From the NCBI GenBank assembly GCA_958450325.1, contig OY288247.1, positions 14,994,429 through 15,058,428 of the forward strand: a stretch of 64,000 nucleotides of DNA. Direction: 5' to 3'. Source of the DNA: Agrostemma githago (lineage: Eukaryota > Streptophyta > Magnoliopsida > Caryophyllales > Caryophyllaceae). A program made the position numbers and the translations under genes. Of the stretch, positions 19,130 to 31,012 are shown in pieces (the stretch's first letter is position 1; every line of letters begins with the position of its first letter). The notes under the pieces were generated by a model. It made no database searches. It saw nothing but the letters and a program-made list of their open reading frames with translations, and was not told the DNA's origin.

Positions 19130-20762
19130 ATTAAGGTGCAATGGGTGATGAAATGTATACAGGGGTCATGGTTTTCTATTAAGGTGAATTGGGTTGCTCA
19201 TGGATTTTTTAAAGGAAGGAGTGGTATTAGACAAGGGGATCCTCTCCCCCCCTATCTATTTGTACTTAGTATGGAAGTTCTATCGAGAAGACTCGGGTTA
19301 ATGAATGCAATACCCTCAGTTTCCTACCATCCTAAGTGTTGTAAGATTGGATTAAATCATATGATCTTTGTCGATGATTTGGTTATCTTTACAAGAGGTG
19401 ATAGTCCTTCTGTAGCTGCTGTTACTACTGCTATGGACAGGTTTGCAGAAGAATCAGGGTTAAAAGCTAACAAGGATAAGACTCATATCTTTTTGGAGGG
19501 GTACATAATATAGTACAGGATCTTATTTTGCATCGAACTGGCTATCAGCAAGGGAAGTTTCCATGTAGATATCTTGGATTACCTTTAAATTCAGTTAACA
19601 ATAAAAGGGAGCATTTTTCTGGGTTAATCCACAACATACAGGCTAGGATTGCTAGGTGGTCTTCACACTGGCTAACATATGCATGCAGACTATAGTTATT
19701 GAATGTTGTGATTTTTGGTTTACACAGTTACTGGTGTGCAAACACCATATTTCCCGTGAATGTTTATAAGAGGATTGATCAATTAAGAATGCGATTTTTC
19801 TGGTCAGGTAGTGAGAGCACGAAGATGGTCTACAAGAGTTGGGTTGATATTTGTAAACCTGTTGCGAAGGAGGATTTAATGTTAAATGCCTGTTGAGCTG
19901 GAATAAAGCTATAATAGGTAAATGGTTATGGCTTCTTCTTACTAATGCTAAAGGCATTTGGGCGGATTGGCATAGGAAATATATTATACAGGAGCAGAAT
20001 ATATGGCACATTCAGAGGAAGGAGCGATATACTGCTTCTTTTAATAGTGTGTTGAGGATTAGAGATGATATATTGGCTGGTACTGAGGGGTATAATGCTG
20101 CAACGCATTTGGTTCTTAGTTGGTCTCATAAGGGGAAATATAGCATTGCAAAGGCATATGAGTGGTTTCGACCAAAGGTGCGTAATTACCCATGGATGAA
20201 TGAAGTATATGTTTAGCAGTACAGTTACTCCCAAGCACAGGGTGATTGTGGCGTTGGCAGGCCAGAATGCGTTGGCTACTCAGGGTAAGATGCAGATGAG
20301 GGGTATTTCTATGGCTTCCAGATGTAGTCTTTGTCAGGAGAAGCAAGAAACTGTTACGCATCTTTTCTTTGGATGTATGTTCTCAAGACAGGTGTGGCAA
20401 AATCTATTGAGTTGGATGCAAATCATGGGTAGAAGCATGGATTTAAATACTGAACTACGATGGATATCAGTAAGAAGGCACATGAAGCACTGGAAGAGCG
20501 TTCTGTTTTGCAGTAGTTTAGCAGCTACGGTGTATTGGTTGTGGAATGAGAGAAATAGAAGGATATTCCAGAATCGCAATAGTTCTATTCTTAGTATTGT
20601 TGGTCAGATAAAATTCTCAGTTTTTGTACGGCTTCAAAGTAAAGGGATTGATATAGGAGTTCTAAGGATGATAGAATAGGAGTAATAGGGGGTATTATTT
20701 TTTGTAAGATTCCGTCTTATTTCTAATATAATGAGACATACTTTTTCTTGCAAAAAAAAAAT
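19130..20762 (+). mobile_element. LINE D, 5'-truncated L1-type LINE
   Basis: It is inserted in the 395-bp array and flanked by the 12-bp duplication ATACAACAAGTT (19118-19129 and 20763-20774). The 3' end has TTTTTCTTGCAAAAAAAAA, the plus-strand version of the TTTGCAAG end of LINEs A, B and E. Coding sequence begins in mid RT, a usual 5' truncation. Confidence 0.85.
19136..20679 (+). pseudogene. LINE D ORF2 fragment (RT to zf-RVT), frameshifted
   Basis: Three frames must be joined. 19136-19513 holds GIRQGDPLPPYLF and the catalytic region, where the usual FADD reads FVDD (MIFVDDLVIF). 19699-20216 holds the thumb region (ANTIFPVNVYKRIDQLRMRFFWSG, SWNKAIIGKWLWLL). 20200-20679 holds the zinc-binding end (VTPKHRVIVALAGQ, CSLCQEKQE..HLFFGC, LWNERNRRIF). 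The frameshifts and the missing N-terminus make it inactive. Confidence 0.8.
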
Positions 20763-21195
20763 ATACAACAAGTTTTAGAAAAGATTGTGAAGTTCTGAAA
20801 ATCTAGGTCATAGTAAATTTATTAATGAAAACAATTTGCATTGATTTTTACATTCACAAATGAAAATTTTTATTGCTATAAAAGGTAGTATTACACAATT
20901 TACTATTTTCGATTAATAAAAAAAATACACTCTTATGAACACAAAACCCATGATATTTAAAGTTAACTTGAAATATATTTATACAAATAATCAATGAAAA
21001 TGAAATTATTATACCTGAAAAATGAGAAATTTCAGACTTGATTATTGGCTTTGCATAAGTTCACTAAACAAAAACAAAATCCGAAAAGTAATATCCGTAA
21101 TATATTTATTATCGCTTAAATTTTTAAATCACTTATTTTTCTATGCCTTTTTTTATATCTAATACTCCGTCCGGACTAATTTGTTATGTTATTAG
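20763..21195 (+). mobile_element. Helitron-like repeat copy 1, part between LINE D and the Tat element
   Basis: It starts with the second copy of the LINE D target duplication and continues the 395-bp unit. At about 20905-21090 it runs as the reverse complement of 16900-17040. The end (GACTAATTTGTTATGTTATTAG) matches the intact site in copy 2 at 39908, so the Tat element inserted here at ATTAG. Confidence 0.6.
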
Positions 21196-21880
21196 TGATG
21201 AGGGTCAGTAGCCTGCTCCGGGTCGCCTGCTAGGCAGGCCCTCAGAAGACTTAACCCAAGGAACCCGGGAACCAACCCGGCAGACAATCGGAGTGAAATC
21301 ACTAAAAAGAGAGCCCACTGGGGACAACTTCAGACAACCGCCTGCCCGGCAGGGCGATAAGGCCTGCTCAACCCGGCCTCCACATAACCCCTACCCGCCT
21401 GTCCTCTGGGGAAATCCCCGCAGGCAGGACAGGGACCACCAAGGGGCCCCTCCGTCATTTCGCCTAAGGTAAATGAGAATGAGTGGATGAGGAGAAGCCA
21501 CTTGTCACCCCCTCATCCACCCATCCTCCTACTTCCCTCTCTTGTAGGAAGGTATATATACACATATATTTCCTACTTGAGAGGGGTTGGATTTTCTCTC
21601 TCTAGACTTTCACTCTAAAACCGCCATCTAGCTCCTCAATAACTAGGTTTGTCAAGGCATTTTCACGGACTGACTTAGGCATCGGAGAGGGATCCCTCGG
21701 ACACCTCCGAGGCCCTGTGCGTTCACTGTGCAGGGAGCAGGCCACTCTCGCCGGGAAGGTCCGATCGCCGGAGTGAAAAGAAGGGGAGACCGAAGGAAAT
21801 TGAACGATCATCACATTCGCAACATTACATCTTAAAGACCCGAATTCACAGTCGGGTTAATTGTTTCTGATACTGGAACA
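21196..21880 (+). repeat. 5' LTR of the Tat element
   Basis: 685 bp, from TGATGAGGGTC to GATACTGGAACA. A TATATATACACATATAT stretch near 21550 may act as TATA box. The left part is GC-rich with repeated CCTGC/GCAGG motifs. It differs from the 3' LTR by few substitutions and no length change. Confidence 0.9.
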
Positions 21881-21883
21881 ATT

Positions 21884-21901
21884 TGGCATCGTCTGTGGGG
21901 A
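21884..21901 (+). other. Primer-binding site of the Tat element
   Basis: TGGCATCGTCTGTGGGGA begins three bases after the LTR. It is close to the tRNA-Asp-type site TGGCGCCGT...GGGGA used by several plant Gypsy groups, but GC at positions 5-6 has become AT. Confidence 0.6.
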
Positions 21902-21978
21902 AGATCTGGTTGTATCCACGAATTACCCACAAAAAATCAACCATTCCCAAATACAAAAACTAACCAATTGAAGCAATC

Positions 21979-22056
21979 ATGCCTGAGATTGTTGACACTA
22001 GTGTAGGGGTAGGTCCGACGGTCCCACCGGTGACACCCCTATACGGCAGGGAATAA
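21979..22056 (+). pseudogene. gag N-terminal remnant of the Tat element
   Basis: An ATG near the primer site opens 25 codons (MPEIVDTSVGVGPT...) and then stops. The central gag expected next is missing: the following coding sequence at 22060 resumes deep in the capsid region. I read this as the true gag start, separated from the rest by an internal deletion. Confidence 0.45.
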
Positions 22057-22084
22057 GAGGAGACGACTCACTTGTTTTGATCTT

Positions 22085-25000
22085 ATGACCCTAAAGCAGA
22101 ACAAGGGCGAGAGCGTCAGGGAGTACCTAAAGAGGTTCGACTTGTCCTACCAGCAAGTCAGGGAGATTGATGACTCAACTGCTGCCTACGCCCTGACAAT
22201 CTCCCTGCTCCCAGGTGAGATGAAGAACCAAATGATTAGGGCCTAGCCTGAAACCTTGGCCAAGGCCAGAAAAATTGCCGAAGGGTTCATTCTGCAGGAA
22301 GAGTTCCACAGCTTGCCGGATACCCCTGCAGGCCAAGCGAGGCCCCAAGGAGGACCGCAGGGTGGACGTGGCAGGAACGAACCGGGCAAACAGAAAGAGG
22401 AAGGGGATACCCCCAAGAAAGAACGCACAACTTACCAGCCAAGGTTTGACAGCTACACGGCCCTCAACAGGCTGAGGGCAGAGATCTTTGAGCTGGAGAA
22501 GGAAACAGCAAAATGGAATCGCCCGAATAAGTCGCGCAGCCCGAAGGGGGATCCTAAAAAATTCTGCACGTTCCATGATTGCATAGGCCACACCACTGAG
22601 GAGTGCCGACACTTAAAAGACGAGATAGAGAAGCTCATAAGAAACGGCTGGCTGAGTAACTATGCAGCAAGGAACAAATCCCAAAAGGAGGCGACAGACA
22701 AGCCTGAGGGGTCGGCCCAAAATCGCATGATAATTCATGTAGTGTCAGGGGATGCAGAGGGACGAACAAGCAGATGAAGCCAGAAAAGGCAGATCCGCGA
22801 ATTAAGGAATCAAATTTGCTACGCCGAGAAGGCAGGAAGCCCGAGGGGCACGACCCTGAGCATCACCCCTGAAGACGCAGGGAGAGTAATATACCCACAC
22901 AGTGATCCTTTGGTCTTAACTCTTGAGATTAGCAATCACATTGTCAAGAGATGCATGGTGGACACTGGCGCCTACACAAACCTCTTGTACAAGGACGCCT
23001 TTGAAAGAATGAGCTTAGAAAAGAGACACCTTAAGCCGGCCCCTGGATCTCTGTATGGGTTCAGTGGGGCAGGCGTACTTCCCATGGGGATTATCGACTT
23101 GCCAGTAACGTTCGGGGAAGGGGCCTCTACCAGGATTGTCAGGGCGTCATTTGTTGTGGTGGATGCAAAGTCTGCATACAACGCCCTGATAGGGCGGGCC
23201 ACCCTGGACGAAATCGAAGCCGCCATATCAATCAGGGCCCTCACCATAGCCTATGTGACAGACTTTGGCATGGAAGGAAAGGTTCACGGGGATCAGGAGT
23301 CAGCCAGACATTGCTATTCGGTGGCCCTCCAAGCCCATGAAACGGAAAGAAAGGGAAAACGAAAAGCCGATAGTTCCCCCAGTAGGGAGGGTGAAATCCC
23401 GGCTGCTCAGCAAACAACAGCCCACCTGGAACCTGAAAGGGAAAGCATGCTGGTGGACTTAGAACCAGGCAGGCAGGTCCTCATAGGGGCCGACCTAGAA
23501 GAGTCCTACTAGAAAGAGTTGATCGCAGTCTTGAGAGAAAACAGGGACGTGTTCGCCTACTCGGAAGATGAGATGCCAGGGGTCGACCCGGCTTTTATTG
23601 TTCACAAGCTGAAGGTTAATCCGGAGGCCCGCCCTGTAAAGCAGAAGAAAAGAAATATGTCCGCAGAAAAAGACATGGCGATAAAAGAGGAGATAGAAAA
23701 CCTCTTGAAAGCGGATTTCATCAAAGTCTGTGATTACCCTGAGTGGTTGGCAAACGTTGTGACGGTGAAGAAGTCATCAGGCGCATGGAGAATGTGCGTA
23801 GACTTCAAAAATCTTAACAAAGCCTGCCCAAAGGACTGCTACCCCCTGCCCAGAATAGACCAACTGGTAGATGCCAATAGTGGATACACCACGTTGAGTT
23901 TTCTAGATGCATTCTCAGGGTACCATCAAGTGTACCTCTGGCAGCCTGACAGGGTGAGGTGCGCCTTCATAACCAGCCATGGAACGTACATGTATCAAAT
24001 GATGCCATTTGGACTGAAGAATGCAGGCGCCACCTATCAGCGATTGGTGGACAGGGTCTTCGAAAATCAAAAGGGGAGGAACTTGGAAGCCTATGTCGAT
24101 GATGCAATTGTCAAAAGCAAAGGAGACAGGGAGCACCTGGCGGATTTGCAAGAAACCTTCTCCTCCCTGCGCTACTACAAAATGAAGTTGAATCCAAAAA
24201 AGTGCACGTTCGGAGTCCGATCTGGCAAATTCTTAGGATTCTTAGTCAGCTCTAGAGGAATAGACGCCAATCCCGAGAAGATTCAGGCAGTTCTGGACCT
24301 CCCAGAGCCTAAGACCATAAGGGACATTCAACGGCTCACAGGCAGGATGGCTGCCCTGGCTAGCTTCATCGCCAAATCAGCTTTGAGTTTTCTAGATGCA
24401 TTCTCAGGGTACCATCAAGTGTACCTCTGGCAGCCTGACAGGGTGAGGTGCGCCTTCATAACCAGCCACGGAACGTACATGTATAAAATGATGCCATTTG
24501 GACTGAAGAATGCAGGCGCCACCTATCAGCGATTGGTGGACAGGGTCTTCGAAAATCAAAAGGGGAGGAAAATGGAAGCCTATGTCGATGATGCAATTGT
24601 CAAAAGCAAAGGAGACAGGGAGCACCTGGTGGATTTGCAAGAAACCTTCTCCTCCCTGCGCTCCTACAAAATGAAGTTGAATCCAAAAAAGTGCACATTC
24701 GGAGTCCGATCTGGCAAATTCTTAGGATTCTTAGTCAGCTCTAGAGGAATAGACGCCAATCCCGAGAAGATTCAGGCAGTTCTGGACCTCCCAGAGCCTA
24801 AGACCATAAGGGACATTCAACGGCTCACAGGCAGGATGGCTGCCCTGGCTCGCTTCATCGCCTAATCAGCTGACAAGTCGACCCCTTTCTTCAAAGTATT
24901 AAAAGGCAATAAACAGTTCAAATGGGAAGATGAGCAAAAGAAAGCCTTCGAACAACTGAAGGAACATCTGAAAAAACTCCTTACCTTGGCAAGGCCAGTA

Positions 25001-27163
25001 GCCGGAGAAAAACTATACCTGTACATTGCTGTCACCAATTCAACGGTAAGCGCAGTCATTCTGAGAGAGGAAGCAGGCTCACAGCAGCCCATCTACTTTG
25101 TAAGTCACGCCCTGGGGGCAACTGAAAGAAACTATCCCTTGGTAGAAAAAGCCGCTTACGCAGTCATCATAGCAGCTAGAAAACTCAGGCCTTACTTCGA
25201 CGCGCACCCTGTTGTGGTCCTCACCGACCAGCCACTAGAAAAGATATTGGAAAAATTTGAAAAGTCAGGGAGGCAGCTAAAATGGGCAATTGAGTTAAGC
25301 GGACTGGGGATATCATACCAACCCAGGACAGCCATCAAGGCACAGGCCTTGGCAGACTTCCTAGCTGAATGTTCTCATTCAGGGGAAGAAGAGCCCCCTG
25401 CCGGAGAATGGATAGTACACACTAACGGGTCCTCAACGGCCAATGGTGCAGGGGTGGGTGTCGTACTGACCAGCCCTGAAGGAGTGGATTTTGAGCATGC
25501 GCTCAGATTCACCTTCCTTGCATCGAACAATGAGGCAGAATATGAGGCCGTACTTTCACGGATAAATCTAGCTAAGGCAGCAGGCGCATAGCGGATTATA
25601 CTAGCGACTGACTCTCAGCTCATTGCCAATCAAATCAACGGAGAGTATGAACCTAGGGACCAGGCCATGGCCGCCTACCTAGAAAAGGTGAAGCAGGAAC
25701 TATCAAACCTGAAATCCTACGAAGTCAGGCAAATACCCCGGTCACAGAATAATCGGGCGGACGCCCTGTCAAAACTGGCCAGCTCTAGCCTACAGGACAT
25801 AAGGAGATCAGTTTGGGTAGATGTTGTACAGGAGAAATCCACTGCTATCTGTCAGACAGTCAACGTTATCGAAGAGAAACAGGAGAGCTGGATGACCCCC
25901 CTCATTCAGTTCAAAAAATATGGCACCCTACCGTCTGATCCGGTGCAAAAAAGGAAAGTACAGACCAAAGCAGCGTGGTTCATAATAATTGATGAAGAGC
26001 TATACAAATAATCCTTCACTTTCCCCCTGCTCAGATGCCTGAGGGCAGAGCAGGCCGCTGAAGTTTTGGATGACGTCCACTCATGGATCTGCGGGCACCA
26101 CATTGGAGGAAGATCGTTGGCCCACAAAGCCCTGAGGGCAGGCTACTATTGGCCTACCATGTTAGCAGATGCAAAGAACTTAACCCGAAAATGCAGAAAA
26201 TGCCAACTCTTCGCCCCATCGATTTATGCCCCAGCCCAAGAGCTCAGGCCAATTCTATCTCCCATTCCTTTCGCTCAATGGGGGATGGACATACTAGGCC
26301 CCTTTACTGCGGCCACAGGAGGGCGGAAGTTTCTTATCGTAGGAATTGACTACTTTACAAAGTGGGTTGAGGTCGAGGCAGTCCCTAACATCACCGAGCC
26401 TGCAGTCAGAAAGGTCATCTGGAGAAACATCATAACCAGATTCGGCCTGCCAAAAATGCTAGTATTTGATCATGGGAGACAGTTTGATAATGACCCCCTA
26501 AGAGCCTGGCTGGAAGGGCATGGAATAGCAGTCGCCTACTCTGCCGTCTGCCACCCACAAACCAATGGGCAGGCCGAGGCCGCCAACAAGCAGATCCTAA
26601 ATGGGCTCAAAATGATGGTGGATGATCTCAAAGGTAGGTGGGCAGACGGGCTACCAAGTATACTTTGGTCAATAAGGACCACCAGAAAGGAATCAACGGG
26701 TCAGACACCATTTGGCCTGGTGTATGGAGCAGAAGCTTTATTACCCATCGAAGTACGAGTTCCTACCCTACGGTCTCAGCAGTACAACATAGCTGACAAT
26801 GATGCGGCAATGGCCGAAGCCCTAGACCTGGTCCATGAAGTCAGGGAAGAGGCCAACATCAACATAGCCGCCTATTAGCAAAGAATGAGAAAGACATACA
26901 ACAAAAGGGTACATGACAGAAGGTTCCAAATAGGCGACCTAGTGCTGAGGAAAACGCAGGCTGTAGGAAGATCCAGGGAGCATGGCAAGCTAAGTGCCAA
27001 CTGGGAAGGCCCATATCAGGTGACCCAGATTTTGGGACCAGGCACATACAAAATCGCCAACCCAGAAGGCCAGGAACTGGGCGCGCACTGGAACGCCGAC
27101 ACCCTGAAAAGATATTATGTTTGGCCGAGTCTTAAGAAAATCTCGTCTTTAGAAAAATACTAA
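22085..27163 (+). pseudogene. Tat gag-pol polyprotein, one frame broken only by stop codons
   Basis: The same frame runs for about 5.1 kb. Gag end: ESVREYLKRF and a zinc knuckle-like CTFHDCIGHTTEEC. Protease: VDTGA with Asp at 22961. Reverse transcriptase: FLDAFSGYHQ and catalytic YVDD at 24092-24103, duplicated at 24581-24592. RNase H: from about 24900. Archaeal-type RNase H: THTNGSS-like segment from 25410, where the expected catalytic Asp is Asn (25424). Integrase: HHCC zinc finger (GHHIGGRSL...CRKCQ), Asp 26288, Asp 26468, Glu 26576, then a chromatin-binding-type C-terminus to 27163. Internal stops lie at 22244, 22775, 23510, 24863, 25589, 26009 and 26876. No frameshift is needed. Not functional as it stands. 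Confidence 0.9.
23894..24871 (+). repeat. 489-bp tandem duplication within the RT core
   Basis: 23894-24382 and 24383-24871 are nearly identical copies (about eight to ten differences by eye). Each starts TTGAGTTTTCTAGATGCATT and ends near TTCATCGCC(A/T)AATCAGCT. The length is 163 codons, so the frame is kept and the polyprotein carries two YVDD motifs. The second copy has AAA changed to TAA at its end (24863), which terminates the frame. Confidence 0.95.
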
Positions 27164-27289
27164 CGGAGAACGATCAGAATGGAATGTCGACGGCTCCGAC
27201 CACCCTTATGTTTAAAACAAGTTTTTTATATATATATAAAGCTCAAGAGTTCATACTCGTTGTCTGTTTAAACTTGCGCCCTCACCCAC

Positions 27290-28490
27290 AAACGAGCAGG
27301 GGGCAATAGAGGGAGGCCCCCTGTTGCCAGAACCAAGGAAAATGGACCCCCCAACAAAATTCTAAACCTCTTTACCTATCTCTGGGCAGGACGGGAGCAA
27401 GCCTCACGCGCCGGACTAACAAGGACTGGGGGCAATTCCCCCAACCTTGTATAAAAAACGCAAAAGCCCTCCCTGCCTACCTCTGGGCAGGCAGGGGGCA
27501 GGCCCCCTGGAATTCGAGCAGAAGCCAGGGACAGGCCCGGCTACGCACAACTAACGAGGACTGGGGGCAATTCCCCCAACCTTGTATAAAAAACGCAAAA
27601 GCCCTCCCTGCCTACCTCTGGGCAGGCAGGAGGCAGGCCCCCTGGACTTCGAGCAGAAGCCAGGGACAGGCCAGGCTACGTACAACTGACAAGGACTGGG
27701 GGCAATTCCCCCAACCTTGTATAAAAAACGCAAAAGCCCTCCCTGCCTACCTCTGGGCAGGCAGGGGGCAGGCCCCCTGGACTTCGAGTAGAAGCCAGAG
27801 ACAGGCCAGGCTACGCACAACTAACGAGGACTGGGGTCAATTCCCCCAACCTTGTATAAAAAACGCAAAAGCCCTCCCTGCCTACCTCTGGGCAGGCAGG
27901 AGGAAGGCCCCCTGGACTTCGAGCAGAAGCCAGGGACAGGCTAGGCTATGCACAACTAACAAGGACTGGGGGCAATCCCCCTCAACCTTGTATAAAAAAC
28001 GCAAAAGCCCTCCCTGCCTACCTCTGGGCAGGCTGTGGGCAGGCCCCCTGAACTTCGAGCAGAGGCCAGGGACAGGCCATGCTACGCACAACTAACTAGG
28101 ACTGGGGGCAATTCCCCCAACCTTATATAAAAAATGCAAAGGCTCTCCCTGCCTACCTATGGGCAGGCAGGGGGCAGGCCCCTTGGACTCCGAGTAGAGG
28201 CCAGGGACAGACCAGGCAACGCACAACTAACAAAGACTGGAGGCAATTCCCCCAACCTTGCATAAAAAACGCAAAAGCCCTCCCTGCCTACCTCTGGGCA
28301 GGCAGGGGGCAGGCCCCCTGGACTTCAGGCAGTAGCCAGGGACAGGACAGGTTACGCACGACCAACCGGGACTGAGGAGCAGGCCTCCTAGCCTTGTATA
28401 AAAAATATAGATTCCCCTCCCTGCCCCCAGGCAGGTAGGGGGCGAGCCTCTTGAGCTTCAACCAGAAGCCAGGATCAGGCCATACCCTAA
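27290..28490. repeat. 135-bp tandem repeat array in the Tat element
   Basis: The marker GACTGGGGGCAATTCCCCC, or a variant, starts at 27424, 27559, 27694, 27829, 27964, 28100, 28235 and 28370, a period of 135-136. Each unit holds a near-palindrome GGGGGCAATTCCCCC, then CCTTGTATAAAAAACGC with a TATA-like core, then GGGCAGGC/GGCAGGGGG. The array lies between pol and the 3' end of the antisense gene. The minus-strand frames across it only translate the repeat. Confidence 0.95.
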
Positions 28491-28661
28491 GGAAGGAAAA
28501 AAGCAGACTGAAACAAGAAAAAACATTTCATTGCAGATCCATGGAGAGTAAAATGTTTTCACAAAAAAAACAACAAGGCAAAGATCCAAAGAAACTAAAT
28601 ATTACAGACGACTGGCCATAGCAAGGCTCAGCACAAAAAATCAGAGTTATTTCAAGAAAAT

Positions 28662-31012
28662 CTAAACATTATGAGCATCCTGGCTTGGACCAGCAGCCGC
28701 CTCAGGAGGTTTGGCTGCCCGAGCCTCGTTTTTGGCAGAATAAAGATTTCGGAAGGCCTCTTCGTCAAAGACAGGGAACATCTCCCCAATCACCTCCATC
28801 ACCAGCTCCAGGGAAGAGTTGGCCCCGCTCACAAAACTTGTGTCCACCGCAGCTTCAGTCTCCTCCAAGAGGGCATCCTTTTCCTTCTTCCATTCACTCT
28901 TGGCCTGCTCAAGGATTGAATCAGCTTTAGACAGACGTTCCTCCAAATCATCTGTCCTCCTCTTGAGGTGCTCCATCTCAGCCAGGGAAAGGGTAGCTCG
29001 CTCCATCGCCAGGCGACTCTCCTTCAACTCAGCCTCAAACTTGGATGCTTCCCTCACATCCTTCTCCCCTTGAAGCTTCCATTAGCCGGCCTGATTCTTC
29101 GCCTCCTCTAGCTCGCTCTCCTGCTTCGCCAGCTTATCTTTCAAATTATTTATCAAGGCTATATCCCTTTCAACCATAGCCAGACGGTCAGGAGGGGGAG
29201 CCCCGGGTGTAACAGTCAGCTCTTCATCGCTCAGGCGGCTGAGAGCCGCCAGCTCAGCAGATGCCAGCAACACCTTGAAGGTACACTGGATATATTGAAT
29301 TACTTGGTGGGAAGTCGAAGTCACAGACTTAGTAAGACGGTCGGCCAAAACGGCACCAGAATCGGAGAGCAGGCCCGACACGTCTACACTGTCGCCGACA
29401 GTATAGTGAAACTCCGTGTTTTCCTCCGGAAAAAGGGTGCTCGGAATGTCACGAGCAGGGCGTTTTGCCTCAGGAGTATCAACATCAGCCTCCAAGTCCA
29501 CCACAGGAGTAGTCCCTGAGGGCTCCCTATTTCTTTTCCTTCTCAACTCCAGGGGAACACTCTCCCCAGTCCCCTCAGAATTCGCGGGACGCGATCCCTG
29601 GGAAATACGAGTCCCAGCTGAAGAGTCACCCTGCCTACATCCAGGGGAAGGAGTGGCCCCTGAGGTAACCTCAGCCTCCCCATCCTGGATACTAGGGGAA
29701 GGAGTCGCCGGTTTTGTTGACGGCAGTCGTGGAGGAAGAGGGAGCCTCCGGCCAGCAGAGAGATCCTTTACGAGCCTCATTAAACTTTTTTCCCCTTTCT
29801 TGAAACTTGAAAGAAGGGAAGGACGCTTCGAAACAATGACAAACTCTTCACTCAAGCCTAACCTCTTAACCTGCTTCCTTGTCCAACGACGAGAAGCGGA
29901 ATCTTCAGGAAAAAAGGGAAGTCAGCTAAAAAAGCAAAAAGATGAAAGTCTCAGGGAAATTGCGCCGACGAAAGCCCCCCAAAACTACCTTCGAGGCTAG
30001 GGATCAGGCCCAATGGGAGCAGATATTCGTCTGTGGCTATGAGTTCCGCGTGGGGGAGCCATAAGGCAGGGCCACAAACGCCAGACTTATCCACAACAAT
30101 CTCGAACTTCTTGACTAGTATCTCTTCTTTCTCACTCAGCTTTACCTCCAAGGCCTTCCCTCCGATGGCTGGATGATACTCTTCACGAGTCTCCATGCGG
30201 GTATGAACATGATTCCTAAAGTGCCTAGGAATCCGCCACCCGGAAGCACTATGTACATACAAAAAATTGTTCTTCTAGTCTTTCAGGCTACTTAAAGTCG
30301 GCCAGACTAGAGCATATTTTTTCTGCCTCTGGAGGGACCAGTACCCAGGGGAACCATCTCCCCCTGACGAAGACACCATTTGCAGCCCAACCATAAAACG
30401 AAGGGCGTCAATATAAGACCCCTCACCATGAAAAAGAAAGGTCCAGGTATAGGCTATCAGGGACCTAATGGCTGAAGCGGTCAGTTGGGCTATGGCCACA
30501 TTCATCCTCCTGAAGGTCTCCTTCAGGAAGGGTGAAGAGGGAATCGAAGGCCGAATTCCAGGCTTTTATGATAAACAGCCACACAACCTTCAGGGGGCAG
30601 CATACTGTGTCCTTCTCCCCTGGAACTATGACCGTGTATCCCTCCCCGAAATTATAAAACTTCTCAATCTCCCCAGCAACATTACTTTCTAAAATTAAGT
30701 CCCGTTTCTTGGCTTCGGGATAGGTTTTCAGAGGGATCACGTACTTTTTCTTGTCCAGATAATAAGTTCTCCCTTTCTCCCTGGGGATAAGGGGGCCGGC
30801 AATCGTGGAGGGGTCCACCTCCAGTGCTTCGTCGTCAGAATCAACGACATCGAAGGGGGCAGGTTCGGGGGATTCAGAACCTCCCCCCTTTCAAAGCGGT
30901 CCTCCTCACTGGGCCTAGCCCCAGAAGAGGAGGCTAGGTCACGTCTACTCCCATCTCTACCCTCAGTCCTCTCAAGCGATGGACCAAAAGAGAGAGCACA
31001 AACGCGAGACAT
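28662..31012 (-). pseudogene. Antisense extra gene of the Tat element (broken), 'putative gypsy-type transposon' family-like, coiled-coil C-terminus
   Basis: Starting at ATG 31012 the minus strand gives MSRVCALSFGPSLE... then, after frame changes, YYLDKKKYVIPL, VCCPLKVVWLFIIKAWN, IAQLTASAIRSLIAYTWTFLF, GYWSLQRQKKYALVWPTLSSLKD, a stop where a Trp is expected (about 30263), and NNFLYVHSASGWRIPRHFRN. A short intron or decay zone follows (29860-29950). Next come a Ser/Pro/acidic linker (29855-29300) and a long heptad-rich coiled coil (29200-28750) ending at 28662 with one stop at about 29079. The layout of globular N-terminus, acidic linker and coiled coil resembles the antisense extra ORFs known in Tat-lineage elements. 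Function is unknown. A TATA box lies upstream at 31221-31234. Confidence 0.65.

Noticed and set aside
22175..24640. Minus-strand frames opposite Tat gag-pol
   Set aside because: They are mirror frames of the GC-rich coding sequence. The pair at 23915 and 24404 is duplicated only because the RT core is.
27551..28091. Minus-strand frames rich in Pro, Arg and Gly
   Set aside because: They translate the 135-bp tandem repeats; the repeated protein phrase has the repeat's period and no start or domain of its own.
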